Assembly: GCF_002835935.1 (NCBI RefSeq)
Contig: NZ_PJCF01000005.1
Span: 496,001-560,000, forward strand
Direction: 5' to 3'
Length of the DNA stretch: 64,000 nucleotides
Origin: Paraglaciecola sp. MB-3u-78
GTDB taxonomy: Bacteria; Pseudomonadota; Gammaproteobacteria; Enterobacterales; Alteromonadaceae
Made by a program: the position numbers and the translations under genes. The first letter of the stretch is position 1. Each line of letters starts with the position of its first letter. The notes below the pieces were generated by a model that saw nothing but the letters and a program-made list of their open reading frames with translations, did not search any database and was not told the origin of the DNA. Shown piece after piece: positions 1 through 8,851 of this stretch.

Positions 1-2
1 AC

Positions 3-191
3 ATCAGTTGGCTCATGCGCAGTCTCAATGAGTACATTGCCCGTGAAGCTCAACAGAAGTTGATGTTAAAACTCAAAACAACATACTATCAAGTCAACTC
101 AGAATATTGTGCTAAGGTTGTTTCAACACTTTTAAGCGCTAAATACTGGCGCCTTTCTAATGAAATATTTTTATTTCTCTTGCCGGAATAA
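3..191 (+). pseudogene. 3' fragment of a Y1 (REP-associated, IS200-like) transposase gene
   Basis: An open frame runs in from the left edge and stops at 189-191. Its first residues (ISWLMRSLNEYIAREA) resemble the segment of REP-associated Y1 transposases where a conserved SWxMRxLNxxIAR stretch normally precedes a GRFWExRFK motif. Here the match ends after about 16 residues and the rest (QQKLMLKLKTTYY onward) no longer resembles the family, so this is probably a remnant fused to unrelated sequence. The upstream part lies outside the window. The family call rests on a short motif only. Confidence 0.4.
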
Positions 192-194
192 ACG

Positions 195-1217
195 ATGCCT
201 AACCTAAAACCATTAATCACTCTATTAAGCTCAAGTATCTTTAGCGCTATTTTACTAACGTCAACCGTGCAAGCTGCAGGTGACACAATCCCAGTAAATG
301 TGATGAATTTTGTCGACGCAAAGACATCCGTACAATTCGACAGAGTGATAACCCGGGCAGGCGGAGTGAATTTATGGGGTCATATACGCTCCCCCATCCC
401 CATAGACCAACAGCGACTAAGAAGAATGAATAGAGACACTATTTATAGCTCAGTCGTTGTTGATATTAGCAAAGGGGCTTCGCTGACCTTACCTGACGCT
501 GGAACGCGTTATATGTCGGCAACAGTGACCAACGAGCATAATTATATCAATAATATCTTTCATGGCGCGGGCGACTTTAATCTGGATTTACTGAGTTTCA
601 AAACTAACTTTGTGATGGTGACGGTAAGGATTTTAGTCGACTCAACGGATCCAGAAGATATCAAGCAAGCTAATCATTTACAGGACGAGCTTATGGTTAA
701 CAGTGCAGCCAGCGGCAACTACACGCATCCAAATTATGATATGTCTAGCTTAAAAACAACAGCAAAATCCTTAATCCAACTTGCAACAGGGCTGACCGAT
801 ACTAAAGCCGCATTTGGCAAACAAGAAGATGTAAACCCGGTAAAACATATGCTGACATCTGCCTATGGTTGGGGCGGCTTACCAGAACAAGAAGCATACT
901 ACATCAATGTACAACCTACACTTCCGATAGGCGCCTATACCCTATCAATTCGGGATGTTCCGGTTGATGGTTTTTGGTCAATCAGTGTTTACAACAAAGA
1001 TGGCTTTTTTGAGCCAAACGATTACCAGTCCTACAGTATCAATAACCTCACCGCGAAAAAGAACAGCGACAATTCAATTACGGTAAGTTTCGGAGGACAG
1101 CCAGATAGTATTAATTACATACCTATAGTGGATGGTTGGAATTACGTAGTAAGACTATACCAACCACGAGAGGAAGTACTCGATGGCTCATGGACGTTTC
1201 CAAGTTTGTCGAATTAA
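195..1217 (+). CDS. Secreted DUF1254/DUF1214 domain protein
   Basis: 340 residues. The first 27 form a signal peptide (hydrophobic run ending in VQA before AGDT), so the protein is probably periplasmic or exported. The N-terminal half carries the DUF1254 hallmark NRDTIYSSVVVD around residues 79-90; the C-terminal half carries the DUF1214 hallmark DGFWSISVYNKDGFFEPN around residues 260-277. These two domains commonly occur together in proteins of about 330-480 residues whose biochemical role is not settled. The start is ATG at 195, eight bases after a GGAA motif. It stands alone: a transposase remnant lies just upstream and a 500-base gene-poor stretch follows. The domain assignment is firm and the function unknown. 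Confidence 0.8.
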   Translation: MPNLKPLITLLSSSIFSAILLTSTVQAAGDTIPVNVMNFVDAKTSVQFDRVITRAGGVNLWGHIRSPIPIDQQRLRRMNRDTIYSSVVVDISKGASLTLPDAGTRYMSATVTNEHNYINNIFHGAGDFNLDLLSFKTNFVMVTVRILVDSTDPEDIKQANHLQDELMVNSAASGNYTHPNYDMSSLKTTAKSLIQLATGLTDTKAAFGKQEDVNPVKHMLTSAYGWGGLPEQEAYYINVQPTLPIGAYTLSIRDVPVDGFWSISVYNKDGFFEPNDYQSYSINNLTAKKNSDNSITVSFGGQPDSINYIPIVDGWNYVVRLYQPREEVLDGSWTFPSLSN

Positions 1218-1404
1218 CAAAGACATTGGCCAATGATAAGGCCCCTATTAATTGTAATACCCTTGATAAAAAGAGTGATTTGTAACACCTCATTCTATTT
1301 ATACTCGACTTGGAATAAATGAAAAGGAGCGTCAGTTAGCGTAGGAACAAAAGTGAAGTCAAAGTTGCTCATCTCGGCCAGTTATCTTAGTTGATTGGTC
1401 TGAT

Positions 1405-1629
1405 TTAGATAAGTGTAAACGACACTTTTGGATTAGGGAATTTTTCTATTGTTACTTTCCACGTTGATGTATCAGTATTAGATAACGTGGGTTCATAAAC
1501 CGAAACGTTCAGCTCATATTTTTTAGCAAGATAGTCTTGTAGATGATCGCCCATTCCTGCCAAGGCAGATGCTTTAAAATCTTCACTTAACCGACTGGAC
1601 TTATAACAGTACCTGCGGGTTCTGGTAAC
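1405..1629 (-). pseudogene. Possible C-terminal remnant of an unidentified protein
   Basis: In the 530-base gap between the DUF1254 gene and the adhesin gene, the minus strand has an open frame of about 75 codons with protein-like composition (for example AGMGDHLQDYLAKKYELNV and TWKVTIEKFPNPKVSFTLI), ending in TAA at 1405-1407. It has no credible start or ribosome site and I do not recognise the family. It may be the tail of a lost gene. The rest of the gap holds only the terminator at 1666-1700. Confidence 0.25.
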
Positions 1630-1665
1630 TATTTAATTACTTTATTGGATATTGCCTTTATTGAA

Positions 1666-1700
1666 TAAAAAAATGGCCGAACCATAACAGCCGACCATTT
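1666..1700 (-). terminator. Rho-independent terminator of the DUF3494 adhesin gene
   Basis: Read on the minus strand, AAATGGTCG pairs with CGGCCATTT (nine pairs, one of them U-G) around an eleven-base loop, followed by a run of seven T. It lies about 48 bases after the stop codon at 1748. Confidence 0.75.
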
Positions 1701-1747
1701 ACTTTAAGAAAATACACACATTAAAGTGCGTAATTAAAACTAATTAA

Positions 1748-3244
1748 TTAGAAATCAAGATAACCGAAGACAGCATCAGAATCGCACATGGCTGTAGTAC
1801 CGTCTAACTCGACACCAATGCCACGGAGACTAATTAAACCCGTCGCATAAATGTTACCACAAGTAACAACTGCAGTAGCAGCGGTAAAGGGGCCATCTGC
1901 AAATGCGGTACCACGGAAAGAGGTACTTGCACCGATAGTAGCAGTTTTTACATTCCAGATAATAGTAGCGGTATCCTTAGGACCCAAACCAGCAGTAACG
2001 AAATTTGTAGAAGCACCAACCGTCAGCGTCCCAAAATTCATAACCCAACGGTAGTTCGTACCACCTATATCATTTGGAGTACCAAGACCACCCGCCTCAA
2101 AAGTAATGGTTGAGCTTGCGGTTACATTCACAGCGCCGGCTTGATGTACACCAGGACTTAAGTACTCTGTTCCCATAGTGGTCGTCGCTCTTATGAAATT
2201 AGGTGCTTCAGCAGTCAAAGCTGCACGAACAACGTCTATCTGTAAGAGTGCGGCCGACATACTCGCAGCATTATGTATATCTTCTGGCACTGTGCTTGTT
2301 ATGTTGGCATCTGCAGCTAAACTGCCATCCGAATAAGCGCCCGCGCCGACTGTGGTGGCTGCCCCCGCATAGATGTTATCGACATCACTATGGGCGCCTA
2401 AGGTAATGGCGGCTCCAGCATGGATGTTTTTGGTAGTAGCGTGAGCTCCTACGGTCGTGGCAGCCCCAGAAAAAATGTTATCAACGGGAGCGTGAGCACC
2501 TATGGTAACGGCGGCGCCCGCATAAATATCGTAGGCTTTAGTGTGAGCACCTATAGTAACGTAGTCTTTTGCAGCGAGACAAGCGTTTGCCGAGGAGGAT
2601 GCGGCCACACTGATATAGCCACCGGCTATTGCCTCACGGGGTGATGCATCACAGGATGCTAATGGGCCGGGGTCAGGCTCTCCAGGCGTTGTGATAGTTA
2701 CGGTCCAATAGTCAGAATTATCTCTATAATTATCGTCATTGAATGCAAGATACAGATAACCTGAAGCATTTGCAGTTTGTTCATAATTAGAGCCGACGAA
2801 TCCCGCCCTTTTATTATCACTTGCTTCCGTCACAAGCATACCACCCTCTGACGGATCGGTAGGATGGCTGCCAATGAAACCGACGAGGCTGTATCTAACA
2901 GTACCCTGAACTAAATAATCAGCACTTGAACGTCTAAGATCAAGATAAGGATGGACTACACCATTAGGATTTACTGTGTAATGCGGTTGACCTGGAACAT
3001 CTATAAGTGGCTTATAATTAACCGTGTCAGTCGTATCGACTTGTATAGTGATTAATTCGCCCTTTTCAAATTGGATCCCAGTGGACACAAAAGGCAAATT
3101 ACCAGTGGCAACCTTGACAACGGCGCCACCGTCACCATCAAGGGGGTTAGCATAAACTTTAAGGACAGTAGTTTCTGCATTGACTAAACCAGCAACAGAC
3201 AAAGCCAAACCGGTCAGGCATATTTTTAACACTTTATTTTTCAT
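1748..3244 (-). CDS. Secreted lectin-like / beta-solenoid / DUF3494 adhesin
   Basis: The preferred start is ATG at 3244, seven bases after AAGGA; it gives a clean signal peptide ending VNA before ETTV. A longer reading from 3283 adds 13 residues in front. In the longer numbering, residues 37-198 resemble a LecA/PA-IL-like carbohydrate-binding domain (LYLAFNDDNYRDNS near 177-190). Residues 242-309 are four 17-residue repeats of the type VTIGAHxxxxxIYAGAA. Residues 350-485 resemble the ice-binding-like DUF3494 fold (LSPGVHQAGAVNV, IIWNVKTATIGASTSFRGT). The final segment has two cysteines. The product is probably exported and binds surfaces, glycans or ice. It is a single-gene unit with its own terminator. 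Domain calls come from motif recognition; the ligand is unknown. Confidence 0.7.
   Translation of the reverse strand: MKNKVLKICLTGLALSVAGLVNAETTVLKVYANPLDGDGGAVVKVATGNLPFVSTGIQFEKGELITIQVDTTDTVNYKPLIDVPGQPHYTVNPNGVVHPYLDLRRSSADYLVQGTVRYSLVGFIGSHPTDPSEGGMLVTEASDNKRAGFVGSNYEQTANASGYLYLAFNDDNYRDNSDYWTVTITTPGEPDPGPLASCDASPREAIAGGYISVAASSSANACLAAKDYVTIGAHTKAYDIYAGAAVTIGAHAPVDNIFSGAATTVGAHATTKNIHAGAAITLGAHSDVDNIYAGAATTVGAGAYSDGSLAADANITSTVPEDIHNAASMSAALLQIDVVRAALTAEAPNFIRATTTMGTEYLSPGVHQAGAVNVTASSTITFEAGGLGTPNDIGGTNYRWVMNFGTLTVGASTNFVTAGLGPKDTATIIWNVKTATIGASTSFRGTAFADGPFTAATAVVTCGNIYATGLISLRGIGVELDGTTAMCDSDAVFGYLDF
2357..2560 (-). repeat. Four tandem 51-base coding repeats (17-residue solenoid units)
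   Basis: Within the adhesin gene, four consecutive 17-codon units encode a VTIGAH...NIYAGAA pattern, and a fifth partial unit (TTVGAGA) follows. Spacing is exact with no insertions. This periodicity suits a beta-solenoid and could expand or contract by slippage. Confidence 0.8.
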
Positions 3245-3603
3245 TTTTATTCCTTGGTAACGAAAATTCAGATCCCCATTCAAGGGGAATTTTATTGCTG
3301 ATGTAAGGACAACAGATCAGCTAACACTAGGCAAGTAAAGAGACTAAGCATAAGATAATCGGGTGAGGCTGCTGCCTTCTTATACCCACATAATACAATG
3401 CATGTATTATGCCAAAAAATATTATCGATATTTTTCAATAGGTTATATATTTACGTTTTTGAAAGTGTAAAAAAACTGGACACATGCATTTGGATTAGAA
3501 GACCAATTTACTACAATTTAAAAAGCTTATGTTGGCTGGTTTAAAACGTATTCTAAAATAAAAATTACAAGGACACCCTTCATAAGAGATTAGTAAATTA
3601 ATC

Positions 3604-3718
3604 ACCGATATCGGTTAAAACTGAACATGCACACTCTTCACAACATTAAATCACCGATATCGGTGAATCGATTTGACGATGGAGATTTTCTATCTATAAT
3701 CACTGATAACGGTGATTA
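3604..3718 (+). promoter_or_regulatory. hip promoter with three evenly spaced palindromic operators
   Basis: Three related palindromes lie upstream of hipB: ACCGATATCGGT at 3604-3615, TCACCGATATCGGTGA at 3651-3666 and an imperfect TAATCAC...GTGATTA at 3697-3718. Their centres are 49.0 bases apart in both intervals. A promoter TTGACG (3673-3678), 16-base spacer, TATAAT (3695-3700) lies between operators 2 and 3, and operator 3 overlaps the -10 box. This fits autorepression by the HipB-like protein just downstream. Confidence 0.75.
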
Positions 3719-3730
3719 TAAGTAAATGAT

Positions 3731-4009
3731 ATGGGTAAGCAAGTCACAGAATCGGATATGCCAGAAACGAACGTAATCCTTGATTCGATAAACCTTGGCA
3801 AACTAATCAAGGCCAAACGTACGGCTATGAAAATGAAATTAGTGGATTGCGCATCCTTATGTAATGTGGGTATCAATACCCTGTCGCGCATTGAAAATGG
3901 TAATCCCAACAGCACACTAGGTGCTACCTTTTCTATCCTCAAAGGATTAGGTATTAAGTTGTCTTATTTGGGAGCTTCAGTGGACTCGTCAGACGATGAT
4001 TGGGTATAA
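3731..4009 (+). CDS. hipB: HipB-like XRE-family antitoxin
   Basis: 92 residues with a central XRE helix-turn-helix: LGKLIKAKRTAMKMKLVDCA followed by GINTLSRIENGNPNSTLGA, the usual recognition-helix and turn pattern of HipB proteins. In the family, HipB represses its own operon and neutralises the HipA Ser/Thr kinase. The start is ATG at 3731; no strong ribosome site is visible, and an alternative ATG lies at 3758. The three palindromes upstream are likely its operators. The partner gene just downstream is damaged, so this antitoxin probably no longer has a working toxin to control, yet its own frame is intact. Confidence 0.8.
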   Translation: MGKQVTESDMPETNVILDSINLGKLIKAKRTAMKMKLVDCASLCNVGINTLSRIENGNPNSTLGATFSILKGLGIKLSYLGASVDSSDDDWV

Positions 4010-4011
4010 GT

Positions 4012-4618
4012 ATGGCGTATTCACTGGGTATGTTTTTGCGAGAAAGACAGGTGTATCTGAAAAACAGGTCTACCCGCAGATAAGGGCGCTAGGCGAAGAT
4101 TTGTCTGGGGCTTTTTCGTTTACAGATATTGCGCCAGATCCTAATGCTCCTGCTAGTTTTAGATTATTAGGCGAAGCAGAGCTCGCAGAGCGGCTTAACA
4201 ACAAAGAAGATTTTGGCCTGTTACATTGGGATGATAAACTTAGGCTTAGCGTGGCGGGTGTGCAAGACAAGCTCAATGTATTTGTCACCGCACAAGGGCA
4301 GATTGCTCAACGCACATTTTAAAGTTCGAAAAACCTAAATGCGAACATCTAGTGCTGAATGAATACATTTGTATGCAATTATCAGCAGCAGTAGGACTGC
4401 CAACAGCAAAGGTTGAATTCAAACGCTTCGGCTCTCATCCTGCTTTATTGGTTACTCGCTTTGACAGAAGACTAGACGTAGCCTCAAACCGCGTATTCAG
4501 ACGGCATGTCATTGATGGCTGCCAAGCTCTGAACATATCAAGGGATTACAAGTACGAGAGGAACTTAGGAGACGGACGGGATGTTTTGCACATAAAAAGC
4601 ATACCAACGCCGGCATAA
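4012..4618 (+). pseudogene. hipA: Degenerate hipA (Ser/Thr kinase toxin) with deletions and frameshift
   Basis: ATG at 4012 opens MAYSLGMFLRERQVY, which looks like a HipA start but stops after 23 codons. Another frame (from about 4045) carries VSEKQVYPQIRALGEDLSGA and SVAGVQDKLNVFV, typical of the HipA N-domain and its end, and stops at 4320-4322. The kinase core resumes one frame over at about 4313 (HILKFEKPKCEHLVLNEY, LLVTRFDRR, YKYERNLGDGRDV) and ends at 4618. Most of the N-domain and all of the C-terminal kinase lobe with its catalytic residues are missing. An active toxin is therefore very unlikely. The relatedness to HipA is clear from order and motifs. Confidence 0.8.
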
Positions 4619-4683
4619 TGTTAATACGATCCCTTTATCCACCTCAAAGTTAACTGCGCGTAGTCGTGAATGACATAATTGCA

Positions 4684-5415
4684 CTAGCGACTCAGTCCAT
4701 AGTCTTTGTTTACATCAATGACGCTAATACCAAGCTCTAATGCTTTTATTGTGTCAACAAAATCAAACTGTACTTTACACTCTGCTTTTATCATTTCAAG
4801 CCACACATAGCGCAGGCCGTTGGGCCGTCTGCCGGTCCAGAATTCTTCAGTTTTGTTGATGTAGGCAACAACAGGCGCAATATGCCCATCACGATAAATG
4901 TGGCGAATTAACTCGAGGTCAGGACCAAAAGAACTTAGGACCGCTGAGCCGCTTATGTCGATAGACTTCAATAACTCTTCAAAGGCTAATTCTTGCTTGC
5001 CTTGTCTGTATGCGATCCATGCCCGTGCAATACCTACAGAGTGTTTTTCGCTGCTAAAACTGTCAAACACATCACCGGCTATTTGCTGCTTTATACTTAA
5101 CTTATTTGCATGTTCAAAGATGCGATTAATCTTGGCATTGACCTCATTGATTGGTTCAAATTGCGCGCTGTATTTAAGGTGCCGGCTTAAATCGCCTATC
5201 ACTTGGAATGGGTGTTTGCTTGTCGCTAAGCTTCGTTCATAGTCGCGCAGAGTATAAGCAAGTGTACGTCGATTTTTTGTCTCGAAATGAGCGAATCGCT
5301 CTTTTATATATTGATGATATTCAGGGTCGTTACACCCAAGCGCATAGTCAGCACGAGCAGTTGAGTTTAATATTATACTTATGCACACAAGTATTACGAC
5401 TAAGGGTTTTATCAT
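4684..5415 (-). CDS. Exported protein of unknown family, helical
   Basis: 243 residues from ATG at 5415, with GGAAGG placed eight bases upstream; a GTG at 5424 in the same frame is a weaker alternative. The N-terminus is a signal peptide (LVVILVCISIILNSTARA before DYALG). The mature part is mostly helical and contains a stretch resembling a TPR-like hairpin (ARAWIAYRQGKQELAFEEL) around residues 130-150, plus three further cysteines. I do not recognise the family. It stands alone, convergent with the hip remnant and separated by 280 bases from radD, which is read in the same direction. It is probably periplasmic. Confidence 0.6.
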   Translation of the reverse strand: MIKPLVVILVCISIILNSTARADYALGCNDPEYHQYIKERFAHFETKNRRTLAYTLRDYERSLATSKHPFQVIGDLSRHLKYSAQFEPINEVNAKINRIFEHANKLSIKQQIAGDVFDSFSSEKHSVGIARAWIAYRQGKQELAFEELLKSIDISGSAVLSSFGPDLELIRHIYRDGHIAPVVAYINKTEEFWTGRRPNGLRYVWLEMIKAECKVQFDFVDTIKALELGISVIDVNKDYGLSR

Positions 5416-5509
5416 CTGACACACCTTCCAGATACAGTATAAATTTTATACTTTAAATGCCCGCAGAATGATCGTTAAGTAAAAGCTTCTTGGTACGTTC
5501 ACTACTGTT

Positions 5510-5690
5510 AAGTGGAAAACTGGACACACATCGTAAGAGTACAAGAAAATCGGCTTCGCCGATAACCGCTTTGGTGGCTCGGCCACTGCTTTATCCGTAT
5601 GTAAAGTTCAGCACAAAAAGGCTTATTTTAGGGGTAAATGGCAAGCGGACGCCGCGCGGGACGATGGTGCGCAGCGTGCCTTTTTTTACC
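5510..5690 (+). repeat. Copy E of the dispersed hairpin repeat (L module plus a GC-rich loop block)
   Basis: 5565-5637 aligns with the left module (L) of the repeats near 20.9, 26.5 and 28.2 kb, ending in the shared GGCTTATTTTAGGGGT. It holds hairpins such as ATCGGC-TTC-GCCGAT (5552-5566) and GTGGC-TCG-GCCAC. The R module is absent; in its place is an 18-base GC-rich block (5645-5662) whose exact reverse complement occurs in copy D at 28375-28392. Confidence 0.6.
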
Positions 5691-5695
5691 GACAG

Positions 5696-7495
5696 TCAAA
5701 GTAGTTCATTCGCTTTTCGATAAGGACCCTCGTAATCAAATAAGCGTTCGGTCACTTGCCAGTGATGTTTTTGCTTTTTGGCTATCACAAAGTCAGGCAC
5801 TGGTAGGTAAGGCAAAAACTTCTCCAATTCTTCCAGTGAGTTGAACTGAATCGACTGACTTGCGTTAGCTATTCTTCGTGCAAATAAATCGTTAAAGGCT
5901 TGCCTCGAATTTTTATAATTAAAGCGGAAGGTTTCCGATAACGTGAGGCCGTCTTCGTCATGGTAGGTGACTTTTAAACACTTGTCGGCCCATATAATCT
6001 CTGTGGTAATGGCAGCGCAGCGTAATACTTTATTATTCTTTAAATTTAACGCTCTTCTTAATATATCATCGGGATCAATTAGCTTTTCAGAGCAATGCTG
6101 GCATTGTCTGGCGGCGATATCGTTTTCTTGGTTACAATGTGGGCAGTGTTTGAAGCGAAAACGGTAAGTGCATTGGGTGTAGACTTCTGTGCTTTCAGGG
6201 CCATCTGGGCCTTCGGGACTTTCAATCAAGCCATGGCACCGCCGCCCAAAATGCTCAAGAATATTCCCTTCAGGGTCTTTTCGTCCCCAAAATGCATTGG
6301 CAAAACCGCATTGAGGGCAATGAATTTGCACCGCTACTGAATCTTGTGTGGGCTTTTTTTCGCCAATTTCGGGCTGAAAAATATTGTAACCATTATTGGT
6401 GTAATCCAATACTAAGCAGTCCTTTTTACTCGGACTGAGGCGCAAACCACGACCTACAATTTGTTGAAATAAACTGATGGATTGAGTGGGACGCAAAATA
6501 GCAATGACATCCACGTGCGGTGCATCAAAGCCTGTCGTCAATACAGACACATTCACCAGGTACTTAATTTTTTTGGCTTTAAACGCAGCTATTAGCCCGT
6601 CACGTTGTTTTATTTTTGTGGTGCCGGTAATGAAGGCCGTTTGGTCTGCGGGTAAATAACCGGTGATTTCTTGTGCGTGATCTATGGTCGCAGCAAAAAT
6701 CATCACGCCTTGACGGTCTTGGCTCAGCTGTATAATTTGCTCGGTAACCGCCTTGGTCACTCGTGGGTGTTTGTGGATGAGTTCATTTAAGGCGATATCA
6801 TCGGTGTCTTGTTCACCGTCCAAGCTTTGAGTCAACAAACTAAAGTCATAATGCGCAATGGCTGCATCATAATGAATGGGTGGCGTTAAATAACCGTTTT
6901 TTATCATGTGCTGGAGTGGTAGTTCGAAAATACATTTTTTAAAAAAAGAGGTGGTGCATGGTCGTGTGTAACCATGGTAATGATGCTGATAAATCCAACC
7001 GCTGCCTAATCGATAGGGTGTAGCGGTTAAGCCAAGAATTTTTACACTAGGATTAAGCGTGCGAAAATGCGTCAGCGTTTTATTGTATTGACCGCTTTCG
7101 TCTATGCCCACTCGATGACATTCATCAATAATAATCAGGCTGGCAGGGACTTGAAAAGAGTCTAGGTTAGCTGAAAGTGACTGAATACTGGCAAAGACTG
7201 TTTTTGCTGTACTATTTTTTTGGCCTAGCCCTGCCGAAAAAAGCCCTGCCGAAAAAACACCCGCGGCTGAACCCGTAGCAAGAAATTTTGCGTGGTTTTG
7301 CTCAACTAACTCTTTTACATGGGCAAGGCAAATGACGCGACCTTTTGCCAGTCGACTCAACTCAGCAATCACTAAGCTTTTACCTGCACCGGTAGGCAAT
7401 ACAATCACCGCTGGGTCATCGCCATGACGAAAGTGCTTTACAGCCGCCTTAACAGCTTGAGTTTGGTAATCTCGTAATATGAATGCTTGGCTCAT
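5696..7495 (-). CDS. radD: RadD-type superfamily 2 DNA repair helicase
   Basis: From ATG at 7495 the protein has 599 residues, close to the 586 of E. coli RadD (YejH); a longer frame to 7606 exists but lacks an obvious ribosome site. SF2 motifs appear in order: Walker A LPTGAGKS (residues 33-40), DECH near 125, GLTATPYR, a TTGFDAP stretch and motif VI QQIVGRGLRLS. After the helicase core comes a zinc-binding region with CPQCG and paired CPHC/CQHC motifs, typical of RadD. In E. coli RadD helps RecA-mediated repair and interacts with SSB. The segment VFSAGLFSAGLGQ holds a short internal duplication (FSAGLFSAGL). Repeat copy E begins at the 3' end of the gene. Confidence 0.85.
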   Translation of the reverse strand: MSQAFILRDYQTQAVKAAVKHFRHGDDPAVIVLPTGAGKSLVIAELSRLAKGRVICLAHVKELVEQNHAKFLATGSAAGVFSAGLFSAGLGQKNSTAKTVFASIQSLSANLDSFQVPASLIIIDECHRVGIDESGQYNKTLTHFRTLNPSVKILGLTATPYRLGSGWIYQHHYHGYTRPCTTSFFKKCIFELPLQHMIKNGYLTPPIHYDAAIAHYDFSLLTQSLDGEQDTDDIALNELIHKHPRVTKAVTEQIIQLSQDRQGVMIFAATIDHAQEITGYLPADQTAFITGTTKIKQRDGLIAAFKAKKIKYLVNVSVLTTGFDAPHVDVIAILRPTQSISLFQQIVGRGLRLSPSKKDCLVLDYTNNGYNIFQPEIGEKKPTQDSVAVQIHCPQCGFANAFWGRKDPEGNILEHFGRRCHGLIESPEGPDGPESTEVYTQCTYRFRFKHCPHCNQENDIAARQCQHCSEKLIDPDDILRRALNLKNNKVLRCAAITTEIIWADKCLKVTYHDEDGLTLSETFRFNYKNSRQAFNDLFARRIANASQSIQFNSLEELEKFLPYLPVPDFVIAKKQKHHWQVTERLFDYEGPYRKANELL

Positions 7496-7803
7496 AATGC
7501 TTGGAATATTGAGGAGGGGTGAAGGTGTTGTGAATGAAACTACAGTAACATAGTGGCCAAGGTGGTTTAGATGTTTTATAAAATATAAAAGCAGGGGGCA
7601 AGTCACTTTTTAAAAATCAACTTAAGCACGCAATTAACAACGCAATAAATAATGCAATAAAATTAACAAGCTACTCATCGTCATTCATTTGAAATTGAAA
7701 AGGGTGTCTTTTGCACCTGACAGTAATAATTTCTGCAGGGTTTGACTTGCCTCAGGTAGAATGCCGCCACTTAGGTTATTCATTTTTTTTGGACGTGTTT
7801 TAG

Positions 7804-8673
7804 ATGCAAATTAATCGTGTAGTGCTGACTGCTGTGGGCTGTGTTTTACTCGCTATGGTGACAATTCAAACCGGCGCGTCTTTAGCAAAACAACTTTTTC
7901 CTTTGGTTGGGCCGGAAGGCACCACAGCATTGCGTTTAGGTTTTTCCGCTGCCGTACTTTGGTTAGTGTTTCGCCCATGGCGAGCATTACCTCAGGGGCG
8001 AGAATGGCAGAGTATTATTATTTACGGCCTGTGTTTAGGCGGGATGAATATCCTGTTTTACCTCGCTATTGAGCGCATTCCTTTGGGGATAGCCGTGGCC
8101 CTTGAGTTTACCGGTCCTTTAGCCGTGGCTTTATTTGGGTCTAAGCGAAAAAGCGATCTCCTCTGGGTTGCTTTAGCCATAGCGGGGATTTTTCTGCTAC
8201 TGCCTGATTTAGCTAGCGCACAAGGTTTGGATCTTACTGGTGCATTAATGGCCTTAGGGGCTGGTGGGTGCTGGGCAGGTTATATCTTGTTTGGGACTCG
8301 CACTGGCAAGCAAGCATCAGGTGGCATTACAGTGGCACTAGGCATGACAGTGGCTGCCATAGTGCTCGTGCCAATTGGCGCAGTGAGCCAAGGCTTAGCG
8401 TTAATTACCTGGGAAGTTTTACCCCTTGGGTTATTGGTGGGGGTGTTATCCAGTGCCTTGCCTTACTCCTTGGAAATGGTAGCCCTTAGAAATATGCCTA
8501 CACAGGCCTTTAGCGTGCTGATGAGTTTAGAGCCAGCGATTGCGGCTTTGGCTGGTCTTGTTATTTTAAGTGAGCAACTGACCTTGTTACAGTGGGCTGC
8601 AATTGGTTTGGTCATTATCGCTTCAATAGGCAGTAGTTTTACGCCTAAAAAAGCCATCGAGATGGGGGTGTAA
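7804..8673 (+). CDS. rhtA: RhtA-type inner-membrane amino-acid exporter (EamA family)
   Basis: 289 residues, ten predicted membrane segments in two EamA halves. It closely resembles E. coli RhtA, the threonine/homoserine exporter: TIQTGASLAKQLFPLVGPEG, LGGMNILFYLAIERIPLGIA, VALEFTGPLAVALFGSKR and SSALPYSLEMVALRNMPTQA sit at the expected places. Substrates are inferred from the family. The start is ATG at 7804; no strong Shine-Dalgarno sequence precedes it. It is a single gene between divergent radD and a peptidase gene read in the same direction. Confidence 0.85.
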   Translation: MQINRVVLTAVGCVLLAMVTIQTGASLAKQLFPLVGPEGTTALRLGFSAAVLWLVFRPWRALPQGREWQSIIIYGLCLGGMNILFYLAIERIPLGIAVALEFTGPLAVALFGSKRKSDLLWVALAIAGIFLLLPDLASAQGLDLTGALMALGAGGCWAGYILFGTRTGKQASGGITVALGMTVAAIVLVPIGAVSQGLALITWEVLPLGLLVGVLSSALPYSLEMVALRNMPTQAFSVLMSLEPAIAALAGLVILSEQLTLLQWAAIGLVIIASIGSSFTPKKAIEMGV

Positions 8674-8851
8674 CCCCTGTTTTTAACCTTCCTTTCTAAT
8701 CGGTGGGGCAGGTTCGTTGTAATTACCATAATTACCAAGTCACCCATGATAATGACTACTTTGTTCTATCTAAACATCAAACCCAAGGTCTATTGCATCA
8801 GGCTGCTATAGCGTTTATTCTTTTTCGAAATTCAACCAAAGGAAGATATTC

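Noticed and set aside
5490-5844. Plus-strand frames over the 3' end of radD
   Set aside because: They overlap repeat copy E and the radD gene in antisense and have no protein signature.
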